Shown here one piece after another: positions 7,144 through 15,706 of a DNA stretch of 51,259 nucleotides. A program made the translations under genes and the position numbers. This stretch comes from Dehalococcoidia bacterium UBA1123. GTDB taxonomy: Bacteria; Chloroflexota; Dehalococcoidia; Lucifugimonadales; UBA1123. Each line of letters opens with the position of its first letter. Within the stretch, counting starts at the first letter, position 1. The notes beneath the pieces are model-generated. The model had not been told where the DNA came from, searched no databases, and saw only the letters and a list, made by a program, of their open reading frames with translations. The stretch is taken from assembly GCA_002313895.1 (NCBI GenBank), contig DCAW01000105.1:1-51259 (forward strand). The letters are read 5' to 3'.

Positions 7144-8457
7144 CTACATATCACGCAACCGTTTCTGAGTCACGGTCACTACAAGCGTGAAACCCAACAG
7201 AAGAACTCCGAGAGTCCCTATGGCGACTTGCGCGCCGACGTACTCTGCCATTATAGCTGTCGGCAGCACGCCCAGCGGCATCATTCCCCGATTGAGCATG
7301 AACACGCTCATGACGCGGCCCCGAAACTCGTCGTTCGTCTCCTCCATCACCAGTGATTGATTGAGGGTTCGGCGTCCGGCGTCTCCCAGCCCCAGAGGGA
7401 TCATGAATAACACAGCCGCATAGTAGATCGGGACGGAGGCAATAAGCACCAGCGCTATGCCCGACATGAAGCTACCGATCAACAAAAGCATTCCTCGACG
7501 CCAGTTGCTGATCGATGCCACAAACAGAGCGCCGAACAACGAAGCTCCGCCCATCGCTGACACCAGTAGACCCATCGCTCTTGGGCCTAGCTCGTAGACG
7601 TCCACGATGAATAGTGGCATCAGCATTCGGAATGGCTGGGCCAACACGGAGGTTGCCAGTCCGATTATCAGAAGCACCAGCACTATGTTGTTGCTCTTGA
7701 TATAGGCGAGCCCGGCGCCGACGTCCTTTATCACAGAGCCTCGTTTTCGACGCGCCCTGTCAGTTCCAGCGAGGGAGATCAGTGAGGTGAACACGATGGC
7801 GCCGAACCCTAGTCCCGAAATTATGAAATACACAGTCTCAGGGCCAGCAAACGCATAGAGCAAACCGGCAAATGCGGGCGCAGTCAGGGTCATTGCGCTC
7901 ATCGCTGCGCTGCTCAGAGCCATTGCGTTAGTGATCTGCTCTCGCGGAACCAATTGAGGGATGATGGACTGTCGAGCAGGCATCATGAAGGAGAATGCGA
8001 TGCCCTGAATAACCGCCGCGATCAGCAAATAGACCCAGGTCACGCGATCCGTAACGATGACGATTGCAACCGCAAGAGCAAGCAGCGCAAAAGACGCCTG
8101 CCCTGCCTGGATTATCCTTCTGCGGTCAAACCTGTCGGCGAAGGCTCCACCAAACAGCGAGAAACCCAGCATAGGCACAGCGCTCCCGGCAGCCACTATC
8201 CCCAGGATTGCCGGAGAGTTGGTGATATCGTACACCAGATAGCTTCGGGCCAGCATTTGCATCTGCATGCCTGCCATGATTCCCAGCATGCCAAGCCAGA
8301 ACAGTAGGTAGTCGCGGTGGCGCAAGGAAATGAATGTGTTGCGCCAACTCGCCGTCGGTGTTGTTGTGGTCTTCGCCTTGCCGGGTCGTTCCTGATTCCG
8401 CTCAGACTTCGTGTCCGCGGTCAGCTTTGAATCGGCGAGGCTGTCTCGTCGGGCCAA
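7144..8457 (-). CDS. MFS transporter (MFS_3/EntS-like)
   Basis: A 437-aa integral membrane protein with about 12 hydrophobic segments after a charged 35-residue N-terminal tail. FADRFDRRRIIQAGQ (about 105-120) is the loop 2-3 signature of the major facilitator superfamily, and FRGRVMSVFMLNRG (about 371-384) is a second conserved loop. The layout is that of the MFS_3 group, which includes enterobactin exporters and multidrug exporters. It probably exports a small molecule; the substrate cannot be read from sequence. TTG start at 8457 with a weak GGGGA upstream. A repeat-rich intergenic gap separates it from the CoA-transferase genes upstream. Confidence 0.85.
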   Translation of the reverse strand: MARRDSLADSKLTADTKSERNQERPGKAKTTTTPTASWRNTFISLRHRDYLLFWLGMLGIMAGMQMQMLARSYLVYDITNSPAILGIVAAGSAVPMLGFSLFGGAFADRFDRRRIIQAGQASFALLALAVAIVIVTDRVTWVYLLIAAVIQGIAFSFMMPARQSIIPQLVPREQITNAMALSSAAMSAMTLTAPAFAGLLYAFAGPETVYFIISGLGFGAIVFTSLISLAGTDRARRKRGSVIKDVGAGLAYIKSNNIVLVLLIIGLATSVLAQPFRMLMPLFIVDVYELGPRAMGLLVSAMGGASLFGALFVASISNWRRGMLLLIGSFMSGIALVLIASVPIYYAAVLFMIPLGLGDAGRRTLNQSLVMEETNDEFRGRVMSVFMLNRGMMPLGVLPTAIMAEYVGAQVAIGTLGVLLLGFTLVVTVTQKRLRDM

Positions 8458-8522
8458 CGGGTTATCGTCCCCGTCGGGTTATTGAATCGGTTTCGATGGC
8501 TTTGTTCCTATTCAAGTCACTA

Positions 8523-8546
8523 GGTATCAGGTTTTCTGGTGTCAGG
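8523..8546. repeat. heptamer-phased repeat (TATCAGG...TGTCAGG)
   Basis: Units TATCAGG, TTTTCTGG and TGTCAGG follow one another, mostly in seven-base phase, immediately before palindromic repeat copy 3. The same order of elements occurs at 217-331. Confidence 0.6.
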
Positions 8547-8564
8547 ATATGGTCATAAATTGCT

Positions 8565-8654
8565 GTCATTTTGAGTTCGCAAACGAAGAATCTGGTCGTG
8601 AACGACAAACGCTGGTTCATTTGCGACCAGTTGCTTCGCTCCACTCAGCATGAC
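8565..8654. repeat. dispersed ~90-bp palindromic repeat, copy 3
   Basis: Left arm GTCATTTTGAG...ACGAAGAATCTGGTC and right arm GACCAGTTGCTTCG...CTCAGCATGAC. Same size and architecture as copies 1 and 2. Confidence 0.7.
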
Positions 8655-8683
8655 AAGGGTTGTTTGCCGACGGCTCCCAGTTA

Positions 8684-9349
8684 TCATCCCGTACCGCTGA
8701 TCTGAATCAGGTCGGGGGAGATTAGTAGTTCAGCCTCGGTCACCGCCTGCACGTCCTCCGGCGAATAACCAGGAGCGATCTCTCGCAGGGCGAAGCCGCC
8801 GGGGGTTACGTCGAACAGTCCCAGGTTGGTCATCAGTAGTTTGACCACTCCACGGGCTGTTGCTGGCAGGGCGACCTCCTTCAGCAATCGAGGTTTGCCG
8901 TCGCGAGTGGTGTGCTCCATAATGATGAACACTTGCTTCGCTCCTACCGCCAAATCCATCGCGCCGCCGATACCGCCACCCTTGCGGCCTGCGGTCTTCC
9001 AGTTCGCGAAATCGCCATTCTCGGCAACCTCATAGCTTCCCAGCACCGAGACGTCAAGGTACCCCGCTCGGATGATGGCGAAAGCGTCGGCGTGGTGAAC
9101 GATAGAGCCGCCGGGAAGCAGGCTAACGTGTTGGCCTCCCGCGTTCACCATGTTGATGTTCTCCTCGCCCTCAGCAACCTGCGGGCCGTATCCGATCACC
9201 CCATTTTCCGAGTGAAAGATCACTTCTTTCGCGAAGTTGGAGCAAAGCGTCGGGATGCCGATACCGAGGTTGACCAGCCAGCCTTCCCGGAACTCCTGGG
9301 CAACACGGGCGGCCATCTGGCGTCGGTTCAGCGGTGTCTTTTCTGTCAA
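8684..9349 (-). CDS. 3-oxoacid CoA-transferase, subunit B
   Basis: A 221-aa beta subunit of a family I CoA-transferase. The catalytic glutamate motif SENG is at residues 47-50 (Glu48), following LGIGIPTL, and GGGIGGAMDLA lies near 125-135. It forms a heterodimer or heterotetramer with the A subunit encoded 15 bp upstream and moves CoA from one acyl-CoA to a 3-oxoacid via a glutamyl-CoA thioester. Acetoacetate:succinyl-CoA (ScoAB) and 3-oxoadipate (PcaIJ) enzymes cannot be separated by eye. TTG start at 9349 with GGAGAG in front. The monooxygenases and VOC protein nearby make a role at the end of an aromatic pathway possible. Confidence 0.9.
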   Translation of the reverse strand: MTEKTPLNRRQMAARVAQEFREGWLVNLGIGIPTLCSNFAKEVIFHSENGVIGYGPQVAEGEENINMVNAGGQHVSLLPGGSIVHHADAFAIIRAGYLDVSVLGSYEVAENGDFANWKTAGRKGGGIGGAMDLAVGAKQVFIIMEHTTRDGKPRLLKEVALPATARGVVKLLMTNLGLFDVTPGGFALREIAPGYSPEDVQAVTEAELLISPDLIQISGTG

Positions 9350-9364
9350 TGTGTTTGCTCTCCG

Positions 9365-10078
9365 CTATCGCTGCGGGACGGAATCCCAGATGCCATCCTC
9401 TGGAATTTTCACAATCCGGTCAACAAATATTCCAGCCGTGTGAACGTGATCCGGGTCGATGGCTCCGGCCTCCAGAATGTCCTCTTCGACTTCGACAATG
9501 GTTGTCTTGGCAGCCATCGCCATGATGGGGTTGAAGTTGCGTTGCGCCAGCGTGAACTGGAGGTTGCCCCAGGTGTCGGCCCTGGTCGCCCGAATGAAAG
9601 CATAATCGGCATGGAACGGGTATTCCAGCACGTATTCTTTGCCGTCGATCATGCGATGCTCCTTGCCCTCGGCCAACTCCGTTCCGACACTCGCCGGGGT
9701 GTAGAACGCGCCGATGCCTGCGCCGGCGGCCCGTATCCGCTCGGCCATCGTGCCTTGAGTGACAAGTTCCGCCTCAATCTCTTCCGCCTCGTACAGCTCA
9801 TTGAAAATCGTGGCTCTGGAGGGATGGGGGGACGCCGTGAAGGCCATAACCAGCTTCTTGAACTGACGGGCGCGCACCAACACTCCGATGTCTATGCGGT
9901 CGTCGCGGCCTCCTGAACCGTTGGAGATGCCTATCAGGTTCTTTGCGCCCTGAGTCAGAAGCGCAGCCATCAGGTTACGGGGAATCCCCGTGTTTCCGAA
10001 ACCAGGGAACATAATGGTTGAGCCATCGGAAATATCGGCGACCGCCTCATCCATGCTGGAGAATATCTTGTCAATCAA
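9365..10078 (-). CDS. 3-oxoacid CoA-transferase, subunit A
   Basis: A 237-aa alpha subunit of a family I CoA-transferase. FPGFGNTGIPRNLM (about 24-37) is the CoA-binding glycine-rich region, followed by GIGAFYTPASVGTELAEGKE and the C-terminal ALRNFNPIMAMAAKTTIVEVE-like strand set. It partners the B subunit (8684-9349). TTG start at 10078, chosen because AGGAG lies 7 nt upstream and the N-terminus DKIFSSMDEAVADISDG fits the family. A single transcript for A then B is expected. Confidence 0.9.
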   Translation of the reverse strand: MIDKIFSSMDEAVADISDGSTIMFPGFGNTGIPRNLMAALLTQGAKNLIGISNGSGGRDDRIDIGVLVRARQFKKLVMAFTASPHPSRATIFNELYEAEEIEAELVTQGTMAERIRAAGAGIGAFYTPASVGTELAEGKEHRMIDGKEYVLEYPFHADYAFIRATRADTWGNLQFTLAQRNFNPIMAMAAKTTIVEVEEDILEAGAIDPDHVHTAGIFVDRIVKIPEDGIWDSVPQR

Positions 10079-10110
10079 TAGCGCGCTCCTGTGCCACGTG
10101 ATGTAGCGAG

Positions 10111-10137
10111 ACTATACCCTTTATCATATTCTGACAA
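10111..10137 (-). promoter_or_regulatory. possible promoter of the CoA-transferase operon
   Basis: Minus strand TTGTCA (10132-10137) and TATAGT (10111-10116) flank a 15-bp spacer. The hexamers are good but the spacer is short, so confidence is limited. Confidence 0.35.
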
Positions 10138-10298
10138 CACGTTAGCTGTTGCCGCTGTCCTCAGTGGTTTTACCGAGGTCTATCCGGTGACACTAGCGGC
10201 GACAGTGGCAGATAGATGCTATTCGACGGGCATATCCTGAGGCGTCGACGTAGCAGAGCGCTGCCAGCTTTATTGCGCACCCAATTAAAAGGAGTCCC

Positions 10299-10703
10299 AT
10301 GGACGACGCCAAATCCATCCCGTTGTTTCAGATGGTTGACGCTGTGCAATTCTACGTGCCTGACATTGAGGCAGGCGTTCGATACTATGGAGGCATATTG
10401 GGGCATGAGATCATACGGAAAACCGAGTCGGCAGTCGGGCTTCGCTTGTCTGGCTCTGAGGCCGAGATCGTGATTCAGAACGAGCGCGACTATCAGGAAA
10501 TCGACCTTTCGGTGGAATCGGCAAACGCCGCCGCCCGCAGAATCGAGGATGCTGGAGGCAAGATCATCGTCCCGCCCTTCGACATCCAGATTGGTCGAGC
10601 CGTCGTCGTCGAGGGCCCGTGGGGCAACCGCATGGTTCTGTTGGACTCCAGCAAGGGGCGCCTTGTCACTGACGCCGACGGCATCGTGACAGGCTTCGAG
10701 TGA
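10299..10703 (+). CDS. VOC-family (glyoxalase/bleomycin-resistance-like) protein
   Basis: A 134-aa one-domain VOC protein. VDAVQFYVPDIEAGVRYYGGILG is the family's first strand-helix, split here by a central Tyr-rich helix, and WGNRMVLLDSS near residue 107 is the C-terminal strand region. The first metal-ligand His of glyoxalases is replaced (AVQFYV), and the usual C-terminal Glu position reads MVLLD, so it may not be a metal enzyme. Start ATG 10299 with AGGAG 4-5 nt upstream. It begins a plus-strand run of genes. Binding or sequestration of a small molecule is as likely as catalysis. Confidence 0.7.
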   Translation: MDDAKSIPLFQMVDAVQFYVPDIEAGVRYYGGILGHEIIRKTESAVGLRLSGSEAEIVIQNERDYQEIDLSVESANAAARRIEDAGGKIIVPPFDIQIGRAVVVEGPWGNRMVLLDSSKGRLVTDADGIVTGFE

Positions 10704-10754
10704 AGAGGCGCGTGCTACAATCTTCGACATTCAGAGTTGAAGGAGCGCAGTCAG

Positions 10755-11651
10755 ATGGCCTTTCATGACATTATGGAACGACCTGCCAGAGGTGAATTGA
10801 TCATCCTCGACGGCGCGCTCGGCACGGAGATCAGGCGTCGAAGCGGAGACACAGGGCGTAGCGATCTTGCGGTCACTCGGATGCTGGAATCGCCCAACCT
10901 GATTCGAGAAATTCACGCCGATTACATCCGAGCAGGCGCTGACGTAATCACCGCCAACACCTACGATTGTAACCAATACGCGTTGAGCCTCGACGGTCTG
11001 GATGCCGAGATGTCGGATTCCTTGACTCGGATGGCCATGGAGTTGGCAATCAACGCCCGGAACGCCTCTCAGGCAGATGGAGTTATAGTCGCCGGGTCTC
11101 TTGGCCCATTAGCGTCTGACTACGATCCGAACGACGTCCCGTCCTTTGAAACGTGTCTGTCTGCTTACCGAGATCAGGCCAAAGTGATGGCCGAGACCGA
11201 CGTGGACATGATACTGGTCGAGACTGCCGCTCAGGCGCGCTCGGCGCGTGCGGGTGTCGTGGCGGCAGTGGAGGTTGGCCTGCCTGTGTGGGCGTCGCTT
11301 CTGGCCAGTCCGAATGGAACGGTATCAAGTGGCGAATCTTGGCTTGAAGCGGTCGAGACTCTGGTGTCTGCCGGAGCATCGGCAGTGTTGATAAACTGCA
11401 CGATGCCAGATGCTATCACCGTCTCGATGCGCGAACTTAGCTTGCACAATCAGGTTGTTGTGGGTGCATATGGACAAGGCGCATTGCCTGTGGGCGATGG
11501 CTGGATTTTCGATCCATCCATGTCGCCAAACGAGTACGCAAAGCACGCGCAGGATTGGGTTGGTCTTGGAGCGCGGATAATCGGCGGGTGCTGCGCCACG
11601 ACTCCTGAGCATATTCGATATCTGAAGTCAGAGGTAATGCCGCATACATGA
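10755..11651 (+). CDS. homocysteine S-methyltransferase family protein
   Basis: A 298-aa TIM-barrel enzyme. The N-terminal LIILDGALGTEIRRR, GADVITANTYDCN (about 60-72), VAGSLGPLASDY and the C-terminal GARIIGGCCATTPEHI are the Pfam S-methyl_trans pattern. The zinc-binding cysteines are Cys in LINCTMP and the GGCC pair. It moves a methyl group from a donor such as S-methylmethionine or a betaine to homocysteine. I chose ATG 10755 because AAGGAG lies 9 nt upstream; an in-frame TTG at 10737 overlaps that site. The stop overlaps the next gene by 4 nt (ATGA), so the two are translationally coupled. Confidence 0.85.
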   Translation: MAFHDIMERPARGELIILDGALGTEIRRRSGDTGRSDLAVTRMLESPNLIREIHADYIRAGADVITANTYDCNQYALSLDGLDAEMSDSLTRMAMELAINARNASQADGVIVAGSLGPLASDYDPNDVPSFETCLSAYRDQAKVMAETDVDMILVETAAQARSARAGVVAAVEVGLPVWASLLASPNGTVSSGESWLEAVETLVSAGASAVLINCTMPDAITVSMRELSLHNQVVVGAYGQGALPVGDGWIFDPSMSPNEYAKHAQDWVGLGARIIGGCCATTPEHIRYLKSEVMPHT

Positions 11652-12409
11652 ACGACGAAACCAACGACCTGATTCAGGCGGGCGCTCTCAACTGGGCCAA
11701 CTGGCACGAATCTCAGCTTGTGGCCCACGGCCTGCGTTGCACACGCTCGGAGACTCTGTGGCGTTGCTGGGAGCCAGGCGGAATCATATATCTTGGAGCC
11801 ATTACACTGAAACCAGGCGATCCCTACGCTCTATACGTCGAAATCGAGAGGTTAGTCGAAGCTCGAAAACCCAGAGGTTTCGTAATGGCCGACTGCTGGA
11901 TGAATCTGGACCTCTCGAAGTATGGATTCGAGACGACAGACGTCGAACCCTGGCACATCAGTCCGCCAATGGAATCGCCGAACGTGAGTTCGCCACCTGA
12001 ACTCAGAATCGAGCAGGTATCGACGCTGTCGGCCCTCAGAGAGTTCGAGGAAGCCAGCCTCAAAGGATTCGAAATGCCGGACTCGGCCACATCCGCCCCG
12101 TTCCAAATTCACGCCGAAGCCAGTATCGAAGACCTGAAACTGCGCTGCTACATGGGTCGTGTGGATGGCGACGTCGTCAGCGTCTCGATGGCCTACGTCA
12201 GCGACGAAATTGTGGGCGTTTACGGCGTGGCTACTCTTCCTGAATACCGGCGCCGGGGATACGCCCAGGCCCTGACTAGGGCCGCCGTTCAGAGCGGCCT
12301 CGGACTCCCAGCCCTCCTCCAACCATCGCCGATGGCCGAGTCGATGTACGAGAGAATGGGGTTCTACGAGATCGGGCGTCTACAGATGTGGCGACTGCCC
12401 GGTAGCTAA
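11648..12409 (+). CDS. GNAT-family N-acetyltransferase
   Basis: A 253-aa protein. The C-terminal half is a GNAT domain: EIVGVYGVATLPEYRRRGYA (about 192-211) contains the R-x-x-G-x-A acetyl-CoA pyrophosphate loop, and SMYERMGFYEIGRLQMW is the terminal strand. The N-terminal half (about 1-120) is less conserved, with many Trp residues, and may be a degenerate second GNAT module or a substrate lid. It should transfer acetyl from acetyl-CoA to an amine. Translation is coupled to the homocysteine methyltransferase through an ATGA overlap. The acceptor is unknown. Confidence 0.8.
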   Translation: MNDETNDLIQAGALNWANWHESQLVAHGLRCTRSETLWRCWEPGGIIYLGAITLKPGDPYALYVEIERLVEARKPRGFVMADCWMNLDLSKYGFETTDVEPWHISPPMESPNVSSPPELRIEQVSTLSALREFEEASLKGFEMPDSATSAPFQIHAEASIEDLKLRCYMGRVDGDVVSVSMAYVSDEIVGVYGVATLPEYRRRGYAQALTRAAVQSGLGLPALLQPSPMAESMYERMGFYEIGRLQMWRLPGS

Positions 12410-12504
12410 GTAATATTGGGTCGTTGGATTGCCACTCTCTGTTGCGTTCGGTGGTATATTAAGCGCCGGCCCAAGGCGCGACTTAACGACACGGGGAGCA
12501 AAGC

Positions 12505-13338
12505 ATGAGGATCGTAGACACCCATACCCACGCAGGCATCAACTGGTTTGAGCCGGTGGAACTGCTCATCCACCAGATGAACCTGAACGACGTCGAGAAG
12601 GCTGTCCTAGTCCAGCACGGCCTACCTCAGACAGGGGGGTACGACCACACATACCTCTTCGAATGCGTCGAGCGATTTCCTGGCAGGTTTGCGGTGGTGG
12701 TTATCGTCGACGTGACTAAGCCTGACGCTCTGGACAGGCTGGAAGGCTACGCCAGCCAGGGCGCAGTGGGCGTCCGACTGGCCCCCGATCAACGCTCTGC
12801 GGGAGACGACCCTCTCGCCATCTGGCGCAAGGCCGACGAGCTTGGGCTCGTGATCAGCAGTATGGGGGGCATCGCCAACACGTCCTCTGACGAGTTCAAC
12901 GCGCTGGTGGCCCAGTTTCCCAAAATGCCGTTCGTCCTTGAGCACTTAGCAGGCGGCAGCGATGGCGCGGGATTTCCCGCCAACGGCCCTGGACCTCAGC
13001 CGCCTTACGCCAGATACAAAAAGGCGCTGGAGCTTGCCGAGTACCCTAACACCTACATGAAACTCCCCGGCCTCGGCGAGCTTTCCCGGCGCCCTCAAGT
13101 CCTGAAAACGCGGTATGGCTTCGACTTCTATGATTCCATACCGCCACTGGTGGAACTTGCCCATGACGCCTTCAGCCCCAATCGGCTGATGTGGGGGAGC
13201 GACTACCCGCCGGTCAGCCAGCGGGAGGGGTACCGCAACGCCTTGCTGGGAGTCCTTGACCACCCCGCCTTCAACACGCAGGAGGAACGAGAGTGGGTCA
13301 TGAGCAAAACTGCCCTTAGCGTCTTCAAATTCGAGTAA
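12505..13338 (+). CDS. amidohydrolase (PF04909 type)
   Basis: A 277-aa TIM-barrel metal hydrolase. The N-terminal metal motif VDTHTHAG gives His7 and His9. A third ligand is likely the His in VLEHLAG (about 148), and the catalytic Asp is in WGSDYPP (about 233). Family 2 amidohydrolases include ACMSD-like decarboxylases and lactone hydrolases such as LigI, which act in aromatic degradation. Hydrolysis or decarboxylation of a cyclic acid would fit the neighbourhood, but the substrate is not readable. ATG 12505 is preceded by GGGGAG at 7 nt. It probably shares a transcript with the RidA-like gene 32 bp downstream. Confidence 0.85.
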   Translation: MRIVDTHTHAGINWFEPVELLIHQMNLNDVEKAVLVQHGLPQTGGYDHTYLFECVERFPGRFAVVVIVDVTKPDALDRLEGYASQGAVGVRLAPDQRSAGDDPLAIWRKADELGLVISSMGGIANTSSDEFNALVAQFPKMPFVLEHLAGGSDGAGFPANGPGPQPPYARYKKALELAEYPNTYMKLPGLGELSRRPQVLKTRYGFDFYDSIPPLVELAHDAFSPNRLMWGSDYPPVSQREGYRNALLGVLDHPAFNTQEEREWVMSKTALSVFKFE

Positions 13339-13370
13339 CATCCAAAACCCCCACTTGGAGGACCCGAACT

Positions 13371-13883
13371 ATGAGCTACACCCTCACAGACCTAGACGCT
13401 ATGAGCATCGAAGACGCCAATGCTCTGCCCTTCGATGACCGAGACCATCTGCTGGACCTGATTATCGCCGATGGCCGCCACCAGTCCACCGACCAACACT
13501 CCTACCGAGTCGGCCTGTACAGCGATTATTTCGAGGAGGACATGGTGCGGATGCTCAAAGTCAGGGCAGTGAAAGTCCTGCCTCGTGGCACCACGTCTTC
13601 GGGTTTCGACGGCGTGAAGGTTGGCGACACCGACGAGGGTCAGTACCGCGCCGCGTTCCGACACATCGAGACCTCGCTGACAGCGGCCGGCACGGGTTTC
13701 AATCGAGTCGTAATCCTCATGGTGTTTCTGACCGACATGGACAACTGGCCGATGTTCAACGAAGTTTACCGCGAGTTCATAGCCGACCCGCCGTGTAGAG
13801 CGGTCATAGGCACGACCCAACTGGCTCAAAAAACTCTAGCTGTTGAGATTGTGGAGTGCGTCGCATACAAGGTCGCTCCGTGA
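13371..13883 (+). CDS. RidA/YjgF-family protein with N-terminal extension
   Basis: A 170-aa protein. Residues about 50-168 form the RidA fold: VLPRGTTSSG, VVILMVFLTDMDNWPMFNEV and PPCRAVIGTTQLA, the last holding the conserved Arg that binds the carboxylate of enamine/imine intermediates. Canonical RidA is about 130 aa, so the first 45 residues are extra and contain an acidic DRDHLLDLIIADGRH segment. RidA proteins hydrolyse 2-aminoacrylate-type imines; related members act in ring-opening pathways. ATG 13371 follows GGAGG at a good distance. Confidence 0.8.
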   Translation: MSYTLTDLDAMSIEDANALPFDDRDHLLDLIIADGRHQSTDQHSYRVGLYSDYFEEDMVRMLKVRAVKVLPRGTTSSGFDGVKVGDTDEGQYRAAFRHIETSLTAAGTGFNRVVILMVFLTDMDNWPMFNEVYREFIADPPCRAVIGTTQLAQKTLAVEIVECVAYKVAP

Positions 13884-13886
13884 ACC

Positions 13887-14004
13887 GGATATCAGCTTTC
13901 AGTCGTCAGATTTCGCCCTTCAGGGGTCGCAACGAAGAATCCAGTTTCAGTAAGGCAGCGGTTGACCTAGACTCGATCAGACGCTTCACTTTACTCAGCA
14001 TGGC
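13887..14004. repeat. heptamer repeat plus palindromic repeat copy 4
   Basis: Bases 13887-13914 read GGATATC AGCTTTC AGTCGTC AGATTTC, a strict seven-base period. They run straight into a degraded palindromic repeat (about 13911-14004) with CGAAGAATCCAG on the left and CAGACGCTTC...CTCAGCATGG on the right. Confidence 0.6.
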
Positions 14005-14038
14005 GAGATGTAACCGTCAAAATTGTTAGGAGAATTGC

Positions 14039-14866
14039 ATGACCACCGAAAAACCCGAGTATGGCGGGCGCCCGGCCTACGGATACGATGCGCCCGTGGT
14101 TCAGAACTTCTACAGCCTGCACGCTTCGGATGGCACCACCGGGTATTTCCTTCCTCACCTTAAATCCGGGATGGCCCTGCTGGACTGCGGATGCGGGCCA
14201 GGGACCATCACTCTCGGCCTTGCCCAGGCGGTCGCGCCGGCTCAGGCGACTGGAATCGACATAGAACCCGGCATGATCGAGCAGGCTAAAGCCTTCGCGG
14301 CAGAGCGACAGGTCGATAACGTCGAGTTTCAGGTTGCAGACATCTGCGACCTGCCATTCTCTGACAACTCCTTTGACGTGGTCCTCACCAGCGCCGTGCT
14401 GGAGCATCTTGGCGACCCAGAACGCGCACTGAAAGAGCTTCATCGAGTCGTGAAAAAGGGCGGTCTCGTGGGCGTTGTGAACACCGACTGGGGCGACCCT
14501 CTAATCTCTCCAGAAAATGAATCAGTCAGCAGATTCTTCGAGATTTTCGAGCGCGGGTTTAACCTCTACGGCGGCTCTTTGAATCGCGGACGCCACGCGC
14601 GAAGAATGATGCGCGAAGCCGGGCTGGACGTGTTCGAGTTCAAAGCCCTCTACGGGCTTGCGTCCGATCCTGAGGCTGTCCAGGCATCGATGGAAGGTTT
14701 CATAGGCTGGATCGAAAATGTCCCGATATTTGATCAGGCCATCGAGCTTGGATGGACTGACACCGCTGAGATTCAGAGCATTATCGCGGGCATGAGAGAG
14801 TGGGCCAGGCATCCCGACGCCCTCATCGGCACCGGCAGGACCGAAGCTGTGGCTCGAAAGCCCTAA
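14039..14866 (+). CDS. class I SAM-dependent methyltransferase
   Basis: A 275-aa protein with the UbiE/Methyltransf_11 pattern. Motif I is LLDCGCGPGTITLGLA (about 47-62), the acidic end of strand 2 is TGIDIEPGMI, motif II is LPFSDNSFDVVLTSAVLEHL (about 107-126), and motif III is RVVKKGGLVGV. It transfers methyl from S-adenosylmethionine to an unknown acceptor. The remaining C-terminal region, about 110 residues, is likely the acceptor lid. ATG 14039 with AGGAG at 7 nt. It is the only plus-strand methyltransferase in the window that appears intact; three others are broken. Confidence 0.85.
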   Translation: MTTEKPEYGGRPAYGYDAPVVQNFYSLHASDGTTGYFLPHLKSGMALLDCGCGPGTITLGLAQAVAPAQATGIDIEPGMIEQAKAFAAERQVDNVEFQVADICDLPFSDNSFDVVLTSAVLEHLGDPERALKELHRVVKKGGLVGVVNTDWGDPLISPENESVSRFFEIFERGFNLYGGSLNRGRHARRMMREAGLDVFEFKALYGLASDPEAVQASMEGFIGWIENVPIFDQAIELGWTDTAEIQSIIAGMREWARHPDALIGTGRTEAVARKP

Positions 14867-14880
14867 TTAGAATATAAAGC

Positions 14881-15324
14881 ATGACTCAAGAAAGGTTCAA
14901 AGTCATACCTGCTGTGCATGTGTTCTTCGTGCGCGATGGGCAAATCCTGATGCTGCGAAGGCTGAACACCGGATACGAGGATGGGAATTACAGCGTTCCA
15001 GCCGGACACCTCGATGGCGGCGAACCGATACGTAACGCAGCAGCAAGAGAGGTCCGGGAAGAGACGACCATTGTGGTCGAACTGGACGATCTGCGCCTGA
15101 TCCACACCATGCACGCATTTGCGAATGACGGAGAGCGGGTCAACTTCTTCTTTGCCCCCACCGATTGGACCGGCGAACCAGCAAACGCAGAGCCAGACAA
15201 ATGCGACGACCTGAGCTGGTTTCCCATAGACCAACTTCCGTCGAACACCGTTCCTTACGTCAGGGCCGCATTCGCAAATTTCAGAGCCACGGTTCCATAC
15301 TCGGAGTTCGGCTGGCAACGGTAA
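14881..15324 (+). CDS. Nudix hydrolase
   Basis: A 147-aa protein with a Nudix box GHLDGGEPIRNAAAREVREE followed by TTI. The box gives Gx5Ex7REVREE; the usual Gly after EE-x is Thr here. The REVREE glutamates bind the catalytic metals. Family members hydrolyse nucleoside diphosphates linked to another moiety, and the MutT-like length and N-terminal VHVFFVRDGQILMLRR strand suggest a nucleotide or sugar-nucleotide substrate. It lies 14 bp after the methyltransferase stop, with a weak AAAG upstream, so it is probably in the same transcript. Confidence 0.85.
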   Translation: MTQERFKVIPAVHVFFVRDGQILMLRRLNTGYEDGNYSVPAGHLDGGEPIRNAAAREVREETTIVVELDDLRLIHTMHAFANDGERVNFFFAPTDWTGEPANAEPDKCDDLSWFPIDQLPSNTVPYVRAAFANFRATVPYSEFGWQR

Positions 15325-15706
15325 TAATGCGCTTAGGGGCAGGGCGCTTCAAATCCATGCGGTGCGCTCATATACAAATTAAACCTTACGATACTGGCGA
15401 TTGTGCCGCCTGTCCACTAACATCGACCCAGGCAGGCGGCGTGCATCAATGGAGGAGCCCCGCTTGCCAGGGGCGGGTGCTAGGACTGTTGTGCAAGCAC
15501 GTTGCGAACCGCCCGTCCTGCATCATCCCCACCCCGGAAGACGATCACGCTTTGGGCCAGCCCCGATGATCGCTTCCATGTTGAAGCCCCCCTCATTCCT
15601 GACACTCGCTTTGCGACACTCGTCGCTGACTCCTCGCACGTTACAGAACCCACTTCCTTATCTGGCCGCTATAACCTTCTGGCTAGCAAGTGTTACTGGT
15701 TATTGA
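15325..15706. other. intergenic stretch with a GCCGCCTG/CAGGCGGC hairpin
   Basis: No convincing gene. An 8-bp perfect stem (15405-15412 with 15433-15440) lies 80 bp after the Nudix stop without a T-run. The plus-strand frame ending at the TGA at 15704-15706 is in phase with the beta-propeller remnant downstream and ends in a hydrophobic segment. It could be the remains of that gene's N-terminus. Confidence 0.4.

Noticed and set aside
10737..10754. Earlier TTG start for the homocysteine S-methyltransferase
   Set aside because: It overlaps the AAGGAG site that fits ATG 10755 at 9 nt.
15704..15706. TGA before the propeller repeats as readthrough or selenocysteine
   Set aside because: No Cys context or hairpin was seen and the downstream gene is degraded.
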